A stretch of DNA of 64,000 nt. Origin: Protopterus annectens (taxonomy: Eukaryota > Chordata > Ceratodontiformes > Protopteridae). The notes beneath the pieces were generated by a model, which ran no database searches, was not told the DNA's origin, and saw only the letters and a list, made by a program, of their open reading frames with translations. This document shows positions 11,541 through 20,976 of this stretch, piece after piece. The stretch covers positions 862,915,571 to 862,979,570 of the forward strand of contig NC_056731.1 in assembly GCF_019279795.1 (NCBI RefSeq), in the 5' to 3' direction. Within the stretch, counting starts at the first letter, position 1. Every line of letters starts with the position of its first letter. The translations under genes were made by a program, and so were the position numbers.

Positions 11541-11640
11541 GGTTGCAGAAAATGAAGTATAACTACTCAGATGGAACGTTATGGTGAGTACATAACTTCT
11601 TTATCTGAAGTAGTTAACTTAATTTATCTGCAACCTATGG
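11541..11640 (-). repeat. copy B internal complementary region
   Basis: The first half (11541-11600) is the inverse of the left edge of the element (11296-11348). The second half (11600-11636) is the inverse of the right edge (17143-17178). It therefore reads like the joined element ends, the feature DIRS elements are thought to use as a template to complete and circularise their DNA. A G-rich tract (GGGGGAAGGAGGGAGGG) lies immediately before it. Confidence 0.85.
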
Positions 11641-11677
11641 GACAGAGTCCCCAGCTACCAAACCTCCTGGGAGGCAC

Positions 11678-12700
11678 TCATGGAAGGATATTCCTGAGCA
11701 CCGCAGAGCCAAAGGATGCTCTCCTTCTAGAGATCAAATCCAACTTATAATGAGAAATAAATGTATGTGACTTTGCCCAGGTCGCTGCTGCACAGATATC
11801 ATCCAGAGAAACCCTAGACCAAAAGGCAGTAGAGGTTGCCATAGATCTGGTAGAATGAGCTTTAATAGGACCAGGTGGGGATAGGCCTTTATCTCTATAG
11901 ACTTGCAGTATACATTGTGTAATCCATCTAGCTAAGGAGACCTTGGAAATGGCCTTGCCTAAAAAGGGTCTGGAAAAGGGTAGGAATAATTGGTCAGACT
12001 TACGGAATTGTTTACTCCTGTGTAAATGGAAACGAAGCCGTCTATGAACATCTAGCAACTGCAGCTTATATTCACCCTTGTTCTGGAAATTTGGAAACAA
12101 CACAGGCAGATTAATCATCTGGTTAATATTAGATTCAGAAGCAAGTTTCGGTAAGAAAGAAGGGTTCGTACAGAGCAAAATACTGTCTTTATGAAAGATC
12201 AAGTAAGGGGGCATGGCAGACAAAGCTTGGATCTCAGAAACCCTTCTAGCAAGGTAATGGCCACTAAAAAAGCTGTCTTCCAGGACAGGAATTTCAAATC
12301 TATTGACACTGCTGGTTCAAAAGGAGGTGCCTCCAACGCCTGTAGAACTAGGGTAAGGTCCCAAGGAGGGAAGGAATCTTAATCAGGGGACGCAAAAGAA
12401 AGGTACCTTTTAGAAATGCCTTGCACAATCTCAAAGAGGCCAGAGCCTTCAGATTTTCACCGATGTGAAAATTAGATATGGCTGCCAGTTGTACTTTCAC
12501 TGTAGAGGAATTAGTCCCTTGTTGGAAAATATAGGACAAAAACTCCAATACTGCAGGAACCGGGGCTGTAAATGGATCTAGGTTTCTCTGAGAAGCCCAA
12601 ATAGAGAAACATTTCCATTTGCTGTGATAAACTTTCCTAGTGGAAGCTTTGTGGGATGCCACCAAAATACTCTTTACTGAAGATGAAAGACCGGGAGTCC
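11678..12700 (-). pseudogene. DIRS tyrosine recombinase (copy B)
   Basis: The N-terminal core-binding part lies in the frame 12348-12700 (KSILVASHKASTRKVYHSKW, then STVKVQLAAISNFHIGENL). Box I (ARRVSE) is at about 12238-12256. The C-terminal catalytic part is 11678-12223, with HSTR (H-x-x-R) and the nucleophile region FISHYKLD. Two frameshifts break it: near 12360-12375, and one base just before box I. In the family this enzyme integrates the circular DNA. The catalytic R, H-x-x-R and Y are all still readable, each in its own frame. Confidence 0.85.
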
Positions 12701-13680
12701 TAGCGATCAAGGGAACTGGAGCAACCAAGCCGTCAGCTTGAGGCTGTCCAGATCTGGCGGACTGATGCCCGAGGGATGAGAGATGAGATCCGGGCAGGGA
12801 TCCAGAATCCGTGGAGGAGTTAGAGCATGACAGCAGAGGAAGGGGAACTACACTTGATGAGGCCAGAATGGGGCAATGAGGATCACTTCGCACCCCAGTC
12901 GGCAAGCTTTCTGAAGAAACTTCGAAATGAGAGGTAATGGGGGATAAGCATACAGTAACCCGGGAGGCCAAGCATGGATGAGAGCATCTCTGGGGGAGTC
13001 CCCTGGTGAGGGGATCAGAGCGAAGAACTTGCTGCACTTCACGTTGGAAGGAGATGCAAAGCGATCTCAGCAAGGGTTACCCCATGCAAGGAAGATCTCC
13101 TCTGCTACTGACTGTTTCAGAGACCACTCATATGGCAATAGAATAGCCCGACTTAGTCTGTCAGCTAAAATGTTGGAGCGTCCCGGGATGTGCGTTGCAA
13201 TCAGAAACCGATTGGTGGAGATCGCCCACTCCCATACTCTCACGGCACTGCGGCAGAGAGGGTAAGATCTGGTCCCTCCTTGTTTGTTGATGCACCAGAC
13301 AACAGACATGTTGTCTGAGTGAACTGCAATCGTCCCCGGGGGAAGAACAGTGTGAAAGGCTTGTAATGCTAAAAGCACTGCCCTCATCTCCAGAACATTG
13401 ATATGCAATCTGGTCTTGGTCTGGAACCAGATGCCTTGGACCATCCTTCCCAAAGAGTGCCCCTCCCCACCGGAGCTGGGAGGTGTCCGTGGTCACTGTG
13501 GCTTGGGCTGGGGTTGTTAAGAAGGGACGACCAGCCAAGATTTCCGGCGAATGGAGCCACCAAAGAAGAGAAATCAGGCAGGCTCAGCTGATTCGTATAG
13601 GGTAGTCCATGGGGAGGTCTAACCAAGACCACTGAACTGCCAGGGTCCACTGAAGCACCCTCATGTGAAGACGCACACAT
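12700..13680 (-). pseudogene. DIRS RNase H and downstream linker domain (copy B)
   Basis: RNase H: VTTDTSQLRWGGALF (first Asp), HINVLEMRAVLLALQAF (Glu), VHSDNMSVVWCINKQGG (second Asp) and ILADRLSRA (last Asp), spread over two overlapping frames (13067-13453 and 13161-13538). Downstream, at 12840-13040, comes the PPGLLYAYPPLPLISKFL and VILIAPFWPHQVW segment that in DIRS elements sits between RNase H and the recombinase. RNase H removes the RNA template during reverse transcription. Frameshifted. Confidence 0.85.
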
Positions 13681-13718
13681 GGATGAATTGAAATTGCTGC
13701 TGCCATGGAGCCTAGGGC

Positions 13719-14592
13719 TCAGAGAACATTGCTCGCCATAGGCGCCCTGGGGTCTAGGATCACTGACAAATGGGCCCGTACGTTCTGGACCCTGTCCCGA
13801 GTGAAAAAAACTTGCAATAGTAGAGTGTCCAACCGTGCCCCTATGAATTCCAAGGTCTGTGTCGGGTTCAAGCGGGACTTAAAGATGTTGATGGTAATCC
13901 CTAGATTGACTGCAGGATGCAGGAAGGAGTCTCTGGCCATGCAAAGTAGACGCTTGGTGGCAACAGCGAGGAGCCAATCGTCTAAGTAAGGAAACACCTG
14001 AATTCCCTGAAGTCTCAGGTGAGCTGCTACAACTGCCATAACCTTGGTAAACACCCTGGAGGCTGTGGCGAGACCGAAGGGTAGGGCTCTGAACTGGAAA
14101 TGATTGGCTCCCAGCTGGAAGCAAAGGAATCTCCTGGAGATTCTGCAAATTTTGATGTGGTAGTAAGCATCCTGGAGGTCTATCAAGCACATCCAGTCGC
14201 ATTCTCGGAGGTAAGGTAGAATGGACTGCAAGGTGACCATCCAGAATTTCTGCTTGGCTACAGACAGTTTCAGGGTTGACAAGTCCAATATGGGCCTGAG
14301 GTCCCCCATCCTTTTTGGCACTAAAAAGAACCTGGATTAAATGCCTGATCCAGACTGATCTGGGGGGACCGGGTGGAACATCCAGGAGGCATTTTGATTG
14401 GATGGGTAGGGCAACGAACGGGATGGAGTATCCTCTGGATATTCTTTGGAGCACCCAATGGTCCATTGTAATGGACTCCCAAGCCATTAGGTGCAATGAC
14501 AATCTTCCCCCGACTGTCTCCAGAGTAGGACAGTTGGGCAACCCCTCAGGGTTGCTGTGTGGGTCTGTCCGAGAAGGTCTCCCTAGACCCAA
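13719..14592 (-). pseudogene. DIRS reverse transcriptase (copy B)
   Basis: The frame 13719-14321 (200 codons) begins DLRPILDLSTLKLSVAKQKF and has DLQDAYYHI (motif A, residues 48-56), LPFGLATASRVF (motif B) and PYLDDWLL (motif C, YLDD at residues 112-115), so the palm catalytic residues are intact. The upstream part (GGRLSLHLMAWESITMDHWV) lies in another frame up to about 14540, so there is a frameshift near 14320. Gag lies immediately upstream. Confidence 0.9.
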
Positions 14593-16862
14593 AGTTCCTC
14601 GGGCACCCTCTGCCTCTGGGGCGGCATCTGTCTTGTCCCGCTCTACCCCTAGGGGACGAGTTGTCCTGAGTGTCCTGGGAAAACTGAGATTTTCGGAACC
14701 ACATCTTCTTCTGTCCTCTCTGAGTCCTAGAAAAGGATCTTTGAGGGTTAGAGAAGCGGACTCCGACGGCAGACAGAGTCATCCTGTCCTTCTCGCTCTG
14801 GACCAGGGTGTCACGAACTGTCTTCCCAAACAGGGATGAACCGTCAAAGGGAGAATTTGTGAATGACACCTTGAAGGGGTCCGCGAATTGACAGAGTCTG
14901 AGCCAAGTATGCATCCTCATAGCTACGCCGGTCCCAGCTGCCCTAGCCAATCCTTCTGTGGCATGGGAAAGAAGACACATGGATGTGTTCGAAACGGATT
15001 TCAGAGTCGACATTTTCGCTGAGAACAGTCGCTTGTCTTCTGGCGACAAAGACTCTGGGAGCAACACAGTGAATTCCGTGACTAGATCTCTCAGGAGTCG
15101 AATGACATGTGCCAAATAATTCAGCGCTCATATGGAAAACTTCGCTGAAGAAAAGACTCGCTTCCCAAAGTGATTCACTGCCCCAGAATCCTTGTCCGGA
15201 GGGTGGACCAAAGAACCTTCCTGAGCCAGTTCTCTCTTGGTGGCAGCTGCCACCATCATAGCATCCACAGGGGATCCCTTGTACCTGGCCTGTATATCAG
15301 TGGGAGGAGAAAGGATCCTGTCTGGGCATTTGGGTATTGGCTCTATGGTGTCAAGCTCCTTCCATGCCCGCGTGGTAATAAGATCCACTAATGGATCTGC
15401 AGGAGGGGACACCCAGGATGTAGATGGGCCCATGCCAAAGACCTCCAAAAATACTGACTCATCTGTAGAGGGTTTTGGAGCTGACCAACCTCCCCTCTGG
15501 TGGAGGATTTCCATAATGTCTCCAAAGGAGACATTCTTGGGAGGTGACCTGGGGGAACCCACATCTTCATCCAAGTCAGTATCTTCTGTGAAGGACTTGG
15601 GGGAGTCCATGTGCCTCCTCTCACATGAATGCTTAATCGGGAGCCTCCTCAGTGTGACTCTCTGAAGAGGGCTCGTAAGTCACGGGGGGGTTCCACAATG
15701 GGATCCACCTGGAGGTCCCCTAGCACGGGCTGCCCCTGGGACAAGCTGATGGGAGTTGTGACCAAATCCATGGCGATGGAGTCCGAGTCAATGGGCTGAG
15801 GTCTCAATCCCTGGGAGAGAACCCTCTCCACCACGTCGAAGGCCGAAGGAGAGAGCACCCCTTTGGCAAACAACAAGGAAGAAGTTCTCCCTGGCTCCGT
15901 CGTGAGGATCGGAGCCGAGGGCAAGGTAGCTAGGGTTCCGAAGGAATGGCTCAGATCCAACAAAGTCAGAGCCGAAGACATCCCCGTTCCCTTGCGAATC
16001 CAGCTTCCCGTTCTCAGCCCTGAGAGTTGCTCGGATCTGAACAAGTCTGATCCGAGGAACTCAAGGTAATTGCCGGCGTCGAGGTTGGAGGAACCGTCGG
16101 CACTGAAACCCCAGCTCCAGGGATCCTTGGATCAGTAAACCCAGAAACCGCAGGTCGGATCAGGGAAGGAGAGATAGGATGGAAGAAGGGCATAGAGGTC
16201 CCCTCTCTGGCCGGGGAGGGGCCTGGCAAGACTCCCATTTGGATTTGGGTCCGAATGAATCTCCGCATCATCCTGTACACGTCAAGCTCCGAAAGACTCC
16301 GAGTCAACCGCGAGGAGGCGACCAACTCGGATCTGGCTCTGTGAGACGACCTCGAAGAAGGCCTCTGGTCCGAAGGCTCCGTCGGCTCTAGGGAGAACCT
16401 CGGGGAATGGAGCAGAGGAGAAGTGGTCCTAACAATTTTTGAAGGTGGACTGGGAAATGGCTCCCGCTCCGGAGATCATTTGCGGTGCCTTTCCGCCCTT
16501 TTCTCTTTCTCTCTCTTGTCCTTATCCTTTGATTTTGTCCCCGTCTCAGCAGGGCTGGAGGGAGGTTGAGTCCCAGCCTGAGGGAGGGGGGGTTTGTCGG
16601 CTACTGGAGCCGATGTCGAGGTTGCCGTATCTAAAGCAGAAACTGGTAGCAGGCCCTTAGCTACCAGTTTCGCCTTCCTCTCTTTTAAGGCTCTGGGGTT
16701 GAACCCTGCACACACACTACATGGCAGACTAAGCTGGGGGACGCCTAGGCAAATAACACATAGAGTGTGGCCATCCGCTGGTGAAAGATTGTGGCCACAC
16801 TCTGTGCATTTTTTAAATGTTGGTTTTGGCTGGTCAGCCATAATCACACTCCACTCACCCAA
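14546..16862 (-). pseudogene. DIRS gag-like protein (copy B), in four to five frame-shifted pieces
   Basis: The start at 16862 or at the internal Met at 16841 gives a cysteine-rich N-terminus: C19-x2-C22, H32, C35-x2-C38, C48-x2-C51, a likely zinc-binding module. A lysine/arginine/glutamate-rich stretch follows (KSKDKDKREKEKRAERHRK). Then come a proline/serine-rich middle (16014-16325, 15649-16044), an acidic part with VSFGDIMEILHQRGG and AWKELDTIEPIPKC (15128-15610), and a helical C-terminus (14546-15115, AHVIRLLRDLVTEFTVLLPE). Taken together it resembles one gag ORF broken by at least three frameshifts. Presumed role: packaging of element RNA. Confidence 0.75.
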
Positions 16863-17012
16863 ACACTAAGCCAACAATGTACACACAACCGACGAAACGA
16901 CAAAGGGGAAGAAGGGTTGCTCACAAACACTACATTCATACACTAAAAATATACCAAAAGTTCCACTTACCACACCGAACATGGAGCTATAGAGCCCATG
17001 ATGCATATGCAT

Positions 17013-17178
17013 GAAGCGGCAAACAAGATCTGGGGGAAGGTAGGAGATGTGAGGGATTATGGGTAAGGGGAGGAGCTTGGAGCTTGGAGCAGATGCTTGA
17101 TAAAATGTTGCCGGCTCGGATCCAATATGGATCCGAATACCCACAGGTTGCAGATAAATGAAGTTAACTACTTCAGAT
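17013..17178 (-). repeat. copy B inverted terminal repeat, right (5' end of the element)
   Basis: Inverse of 11323-11480, with a short extra duplication (GGAGCTTGGAGCTTGGAGC) absent on the left. The transcript of the element should start in or near here, because gag begins about 150 bp inside it. Confidence 0.9.
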
Positions 17179-17904
17179 CAAGGTATACCAGATTACAAAT
17201 AATGGAAGGCTGGGTGAAAGGGGAGTCTGCAAAAACATGCAGGAATGGAAGCAAGAAAGGATCAGTAAAACAGCACCATATCTTAATCATGATACTTTAA
17301 GATAAGGACGGGAGTAAGAAGGACAAAAGAGGAAAGACTGTGACTATATGAATGCTGTCATCAGTGAACTGTGTAATAAAGGAAGGTGGAGAAGAAGAAT
17401 CAGAGGGTGATGATTACATAAAAATAATATTGTGTAATGGAATAATGCAGTGATGTGTGTAGGTGAATATGAGAGCATTACATGGAAGACAAATTATGTG
17501 GGGTGGATGAGGACTGAGGATGTCTTCTCACCAGTGTGGGAGATGAGTAACAGTTTAGGAAGGGGACAGTCTTGCTTTAAGGCTGGAGGTATGTGCAAAC
17601 AAGATCATTGTAGGGGATTATCTTCTGCAGCTTCCAAGGGGAGATAAATACCTGTCCTTGGGGAAGGAACAGACTATAATTTTATTTTCTACCCACTACA
17701 GTTTTACATAGTGAGCTATGCAATCTGTTTTGTTCAAGATGAAGAATGACATATTAAAGTAATGTTTCCTTTATATGCACTACTTAGCTTGATTCCTTAT
17801 GGTCTACTTTCATATGTACAGCAAAGAGCTCACTGCTGTCACTTGACTTATGATGTTGTCATGAGATTAATGATGATAATGATGTCAAAGAAGTTGGAGA
17901 ATGA
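17179..17904. other. unassigned sequence
   Basis: Purine-rich unique-looking DNA flanking copy B. No long frame and no repeat shared with the window. Confidence 0.4.
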
Positions 17905-18795
17905 TGTAGTTCATAGGTTCATATGTTGGTACTAGGCTATCGGCCCTAGGGCCTATGCAAGCCTAGCCATAACAATTCCCTGGCTATTTCTTCCCACAAT
18001 ATTTACTTCCCTGGACCCCTGTCTAGCAGGGTGACTGACGTGATCCCTGAGGTGAATTTCCTATCTCCCATCCAATCGTCAAGGTTCCTTTTGAAGAGGG
18101 CCAAGGAGGTGCTCTGCTTGACATGTATGGACAGTCTGTTCCAGAGTATGGGGAGTCTCTGGGTCAGGAACCTATCCCTCCAGCATGTTTTGTTCATTGT
18201 GATGACAAGGTTTAGATCCCTGGAGCGTGTGGCTCTGAGGGATTGGGATTTCTTTAAGTGAAGCATGTCTAACAGCTCAGGGTTTGACATGGCCTTGTAT
18301 GTTAAGCAGAGATCGCCTCTGAGTAGATGATATGCCACAGAGTATAGCTGGAGTTTTTTTAGATGGTTAGCATAGGGCATCTGCTTTAGGCCTGTGATTC
18401 TTTTACTGAGGTATTTCTGCGGCCTTTCCAGCTGTTGCAGATGTCTTGTGAGGTACGCACCAAACGGGGTGTTGTACTCTATAATGGGTCTAATGAGGGA
18501 TGAGTACAGTGGGACAATGACATCCTTTTTTCTGGATGAAAAGCCCTTAGTGATGAGGTGTGCCACATAGAAGGATTTCCTGACTGTTGTGGCGATGTGC
18601 TTATCGAAGGTGAGACCACTGTCCACCTGTGTCCCTAAGTCTCTCATCACACTTTCGGTGTTTAGTGTACTGCCACCTATGTGGTAATTCATGGGTACAT
18701 GTTTTTTCCCAAAGGGGATAACTATATATTTCTTGGCATTAAGCTTGAGCCTATGGCTCTGGCACCAAGCATCTGTTTCTGTACTTCCTTTGTAC
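17905..18795 (-). mobile_element. CR1-like LINE, 5'-truncated
   Basis: The 3' end of a non-LTR retrotransposon, cut in the reverse transcriptase C-terminal region at about 18790. Its last 100 bases (GGCTAGGCTTGCATAGGCCC, then GGCCGATAGCCTAGTACCAA and a CATATGAACCTATGAAC end) match the 3' end of the CR1-like LINE at 42800-42865 and, in part, that at 57015-57060. Truncation at the 5' end is the usual result of incomplete target-primed reverse transcription. Confidence 0.85.
18003..18692 (-). CDS. C-terminal part of CR1-like LINE ORF2 (partial)
   Basis: An open frame of 229 codons covering the region after the reverse transcriptase palm. It contains LGTQVDSGLTFDKHIATTVR, PLYSSLIRPIIEY, LERPQKYLSKRITGLKQM and LLRGDLCLTYKAM, the conserved order in CR1 family proteins. 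The frame continues upstream without a Met (DAWCQSH and LKLNAKKYIVIPFGKKHVPM to about 18785) until the truncation point. It is the cleanest of the four CR1-like pieces, with no internal stop, so it is probably one of the younger ones. It lacks endonuclease and palm and cannot be functional. Confidence 0.85.
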   Translation of the reverse strand: MNYHIGGSTLNTESVMRDLGTQVDSGLTFDKHIATTVRKSFYVAHLITKGFSSRKKDVIVPLYSSLIRPIIEYNTPFGAYLTRHLQQLERPQKYLSKRITGLKQMPYANHLKKLQLYSVAYHLLRGDLCLTYKAMSNPELLDMLHLKKSQSLRATRSRDLNLVITMNKTCWRDRFLTQRLPILWNRLSIHVKQSTSLALFKRNLDDWMGDRKFTSGITSVTLLDRGPGK

Positions 18796-19030
18796 TGCTG
18801 CTTTCTGCTGTGTCTGCTGACTGCATATAGTTTAAGTTACAATTATGCAACACAAAACTAAAAAGCTAGGGAAGCTATTCACTGATGGTTCAGAAATAAA
18901 CCAGTACTGCAATACACAACTTCACTGCTTGTATGACTCACAAATGTAACTTCTTGTTAGTTTCACTGATTCTAGTTTCCTGTGTTTGGGACTGAAGACC
19001 AAGGTATAAAGCCAGATTATACAATTCTTC
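18796..19030. other. unassigned sequence
   Basis: About 235 bp between the LINE and the hairpin element. No feature recognised. Confidence 0.4.
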
Positions 19031-19090
19031 CTCTAAAACGTGCACGCTGATTGGCCAGCCCAACCAGTGTGCCCATTGTAAATCCCTCAA

Positions 19091-19139
19091 TATACTAACG
19101 GAAAAAGGTCCGGTTGCCCGGACTTTTTCCGTTAGTATA
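19091..19139. repeat. hairpin module, 23-bp stem
   Basis: TATACTAACGGAAAAAGGTC pairs with its inverse GACTTTTTCCGTTAGTATA around a CGGTTGCCCG-type loop; one base is bulged. The equivalent in copy 2 is 21655-21701. Confidence 0.95.
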
Positions 19140-19146
19140 AAACACT

Positions 19147-19466
19147 GTCTCGCTATGTTAAAAGAGTTTAACATAGCGACACAGGTTTAAAAAAAGCAAC
19201 GCAGATCTCCGTTGCTTTTTTTAAAGCTGTCTCGCTATGTTAAACTCCTTTAACATAGCGACAATAGTAAAGCAACGGAGATCTTGTGATCTCCGTTGCT
19301 TTAAACCTGTCGCGCTATGTTACATGCCTTGAACATAGAGAGACAGCTTTAAAATAAGTAACGGAGATCTCCGTTGCTTATTTTAAAGCTGTCTCGCTAT
19401 GTTAAACCCATTTAACATAGCGAAACAGTAAAAAGCAACGGAGATCTTGCGTTCTCCGTTGCTTTT
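19147..19466. repeat. alternating array of two hairpin types
   Basis: Type a (CGCTATGTTAAA... inverse) lies at about 19149-19180, 19228-19263, 19308-19345 and 19388-19428. Type b (GCAACGGAGATC... inverse) lies at about 19185-19227, 19269-19303, 19346-19388 and 19430-19466. Arms are 12-20 bp and loops 0-8 nt. Arm substitutions are mostly uncompensated, for example CATAGAGAG at 19334-19342. Confidence 0.9.
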
Positions 19467-19472
19467 GCCCAC

Positions 19473-19511
19473 AGCTCTGATGTACTGCGTAGGCATGCGC
19501 AGTACATCAGA
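19473..19511. repeat. hairpin module, GC-rich loop
   Basis: GCTCTGATGTACTGCG pairs with CGCAGTACATCAGA around TAGGCATG. The equivalent in copy 2 is about 21220-21266. Confidence 0.9.
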
Positions 19512-19554
19512 ACTGCCACGGAATACCAGACAGCTGCGGAAGGGCAGCAAAGAG

Positions 19555-19623
19555 GCATTATACAATGCCATTATTTAGGAAAAGTAATTATTTATTTTCT
19601 TAAATAATGTCATTGTATAATAG
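19555..19623. repeat. AT-rich hairpin module
   Basis: GCATTATACAATGCCATTAT pairs with the inverse at 19601-19623 (ATAATGTCATTGTATAATAGC). The loop is about 25 nt. The equivalent in copy 2 is 21120-21179. Confidence 0.85.
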
Positions 19624-19765
19624 CAATAACCCACTTCTGGGTGTGGGTAATGCGGGATTTAACCACGGTTGTCTGTGTTTGATCCCTCGGGCTTCGCCCC
19701 CGGGACCAAACCACACCAACCGTGGTTAAATCCCGCATTACCCACACCCAGGCGTGGGTTATTGC
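19622..19765. repeat. 144-bp near-perfect terminal palindrome
   Basis: AGCAATAACCCACTTCTGGG, then TGTGGGTAATGCGGGATTTA, then ACCACGGTTG is mirrored exactly on the far side, ending in GGGTTATTGCT. The centre is a GC-rich loop (CCTCGGGCTTCGCCCCCGGG). It forms one end of the element in both copies. Confidence 0.95.
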
Positions 19766-19770
19766 TATAT

Positions 19771-20539
19771 TGTCCTATCCAAAGATACAGCATAAGGTGG
19801 AATCAGACCATGCTCTTGGAAGTTTCTTTGAATTTATAGCAAATGGCATTGAGACATATCTGCTCCTCTTGGCAATCTTAGACTTTCTGTTCGATACAAA
19901 AATGTTATTATTACATAAGCTCAGCAATAGCTTCAGGTCTTCATCATGAAGCACATCATGTGCAAGGCACAGTCTACCACTGATGTAATGATATGTAATT
20001 CAATAATGACTTAAGAATTTTAAATAATGTGGGTAAGACATTTCCTTACGAGCTAAGATCCTTTTAGTTTAGTTCCTCTGCACATATTCTAATAAGAATG
20101 ATAAAAATAAAGTAGGAAAGTAGCAGTCAGACCCAGGCAGGACTGTTTAATCCCATACATGGAATGGAAGCTATGCACGGCACAGGCTGGCACTGCAGCA
20201 TTAATGCCTATGTCAGTAATCAGCACTGTCTTGTTACAGTAGTTTAATGTACAACCACCACAACAGCAGCGTCACAGTACTCTAAAGAGACATAAAGTTG
20301 TTGCCTGTCTATTACAACACAGTCTGTTATCAGCTGTTGTAAGATCAAACAAAATTATTAAATCATGCATATACCTACACAATGACTATGCTTGAAAGCA
20401 GCATAATTACAAAGCTAACTCTATTACTGCTTCAAAAAATTAACTAAACAAAAAAGTTTGTAATGTGTGCAGTGATCAAATTATGCTTTGAAACCAAGAA
20501 AGAATAATCATGTTATAGCAAGGTTCACATGCTAGAAAG
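19771..20539. other. unassigned sequence
   Basis: Flank between hairpin element copy 1 and DIRS copy G. There are no long frames and nothing matches elsewhere in the window. Confidence 0.4.
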
Positions 20540-20665
20540 TACAGCTGTGTAAGTAAACTTTCCGTAACAGTAGATGCCTGAATAAATTACTGTTACAGTA
20601 GCATTATGGAACTTATCCTGCCAAGGATGTCAGACATCTGGCCAGTATATTAAACCTTTTTGGTG
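20540..20665 (+). repeat. copy G terminal repeat, left
   Basis: CTGTTACAGTAGCATTATGG and CTTATCCTGCCAAGGATGTC match the left terminal repeat of copy D (CTGCTGCAGTAGCCTTAGCT and TTATATCCTGCAAGGATAC) at the same spacing. The outermost GTACAGCTGTGTAAGTAAAC is mirrored in this copy's internal complementary region. Confidence 0.7.
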
Positions 20666-20884
20666 CCTTCCTTGTGCACTGTATTTCTGCTAAAATATGA
20701 GACCAAGCTTGCATAAATAGGATTTATGGGTGTCAAATTTCAGAGCTTTCTTGCCCCAAAAATGAATGCTGCAATCCAAAGGGATGTCATGTCCTGGTAT
20801 AAGAAATGAAACATGTCAGAAACAAGGGGACAAACGTGACTGGGACCCAACTGCAGCTAGTGGTAAAGAGCAAGTAAAAAGAAG

Positions 20885-20976
20885 AGGGAAGGAGGGAGGG
20901 CATTAGTACTCAAACAGTGATCTATTCAAATATCTACTCTTATGGTAAGTTCACTTACACAGCTGTATTATATTTA
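20885..20976 (-). repeat. copy G internal complementary region, first half
   Basis: AACAGTGATCTATTCAAATA and TATGGTAAGTTCACTTACAC invert the left edge of copy G. It is preceded by the G-rich tract GGGAAGGAGGGAGGG, as in copies B and C. The second half resumes at 21749 (TCATCATATGATCACTGTTG) after the hairpin element. Confidence 0.7.

Larger units (their letters stand above)
11292..17178 (-). mobile_element. DIRS-type retrotransposon, family 1, copy B (structurally complete, coding-dead)
   Basis: A 5.9-kb element read right to left: inverted terminal repeat (17013-17178), gag, reverse transcriptase/RNase H, tyrosine recombinase, internal complementary region (11541-11640) and inverted terminal repeat (11292-11480). 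DIRS elements copy through RNA and are thought to integrate as circles with a tyrosine recombinase rather than a DDE integrase, so no target duplication is expected or seen. The two terminal repeats are similar but differ by several substitutions and a short duplication (about 7-8 bp, 17082-17095), so the insertion is not recent. Frameshifts in gag, RT and recombinase make it inactive. Confidence 0.9.
19031..19770. mobile_element. hairpin-chain (foldback) element, copy 1, class unknown
   Basis: Nearly the whole 740 bp folds into about a dozen consecutive perfect or near-perfect inverted repeats. The modules are: an 11-13-bp-stem hairpin (19050-19080), a 23-bp-stem hairpin (19091-19139), four copies of a CGCTATGTTAAA/TTTAACATAGCG hairpin alternating with four copies of an AAGCAACGGAGATC/TCCGTTGCTT hairpin, a CTGATGTACTGCG/CGCAGTACATCAG hairpin, an AT-rich 69-bp hairpin and a 144-bp terminal palindrome. 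The same modules in the reverse order form copy 2 at 20977-21748. No coding capacity. Termini and target duplication could not be fixed. Two copies in opposite orientation, with copy 2 interrupting another element, show that it is mobile. Confidence 0.8.

Noticed and set aside
13705-13989. Plus-strand frame of 94 codons
   Set aside because: Antisense to the intact reverse transcriptase frame of DIRS copy B.
15170-15665. Plus-strand frames of 73-142 codons
   Set aside because: These are antisense shadows of the minus-strand DIRS gag frame 15128-15610.
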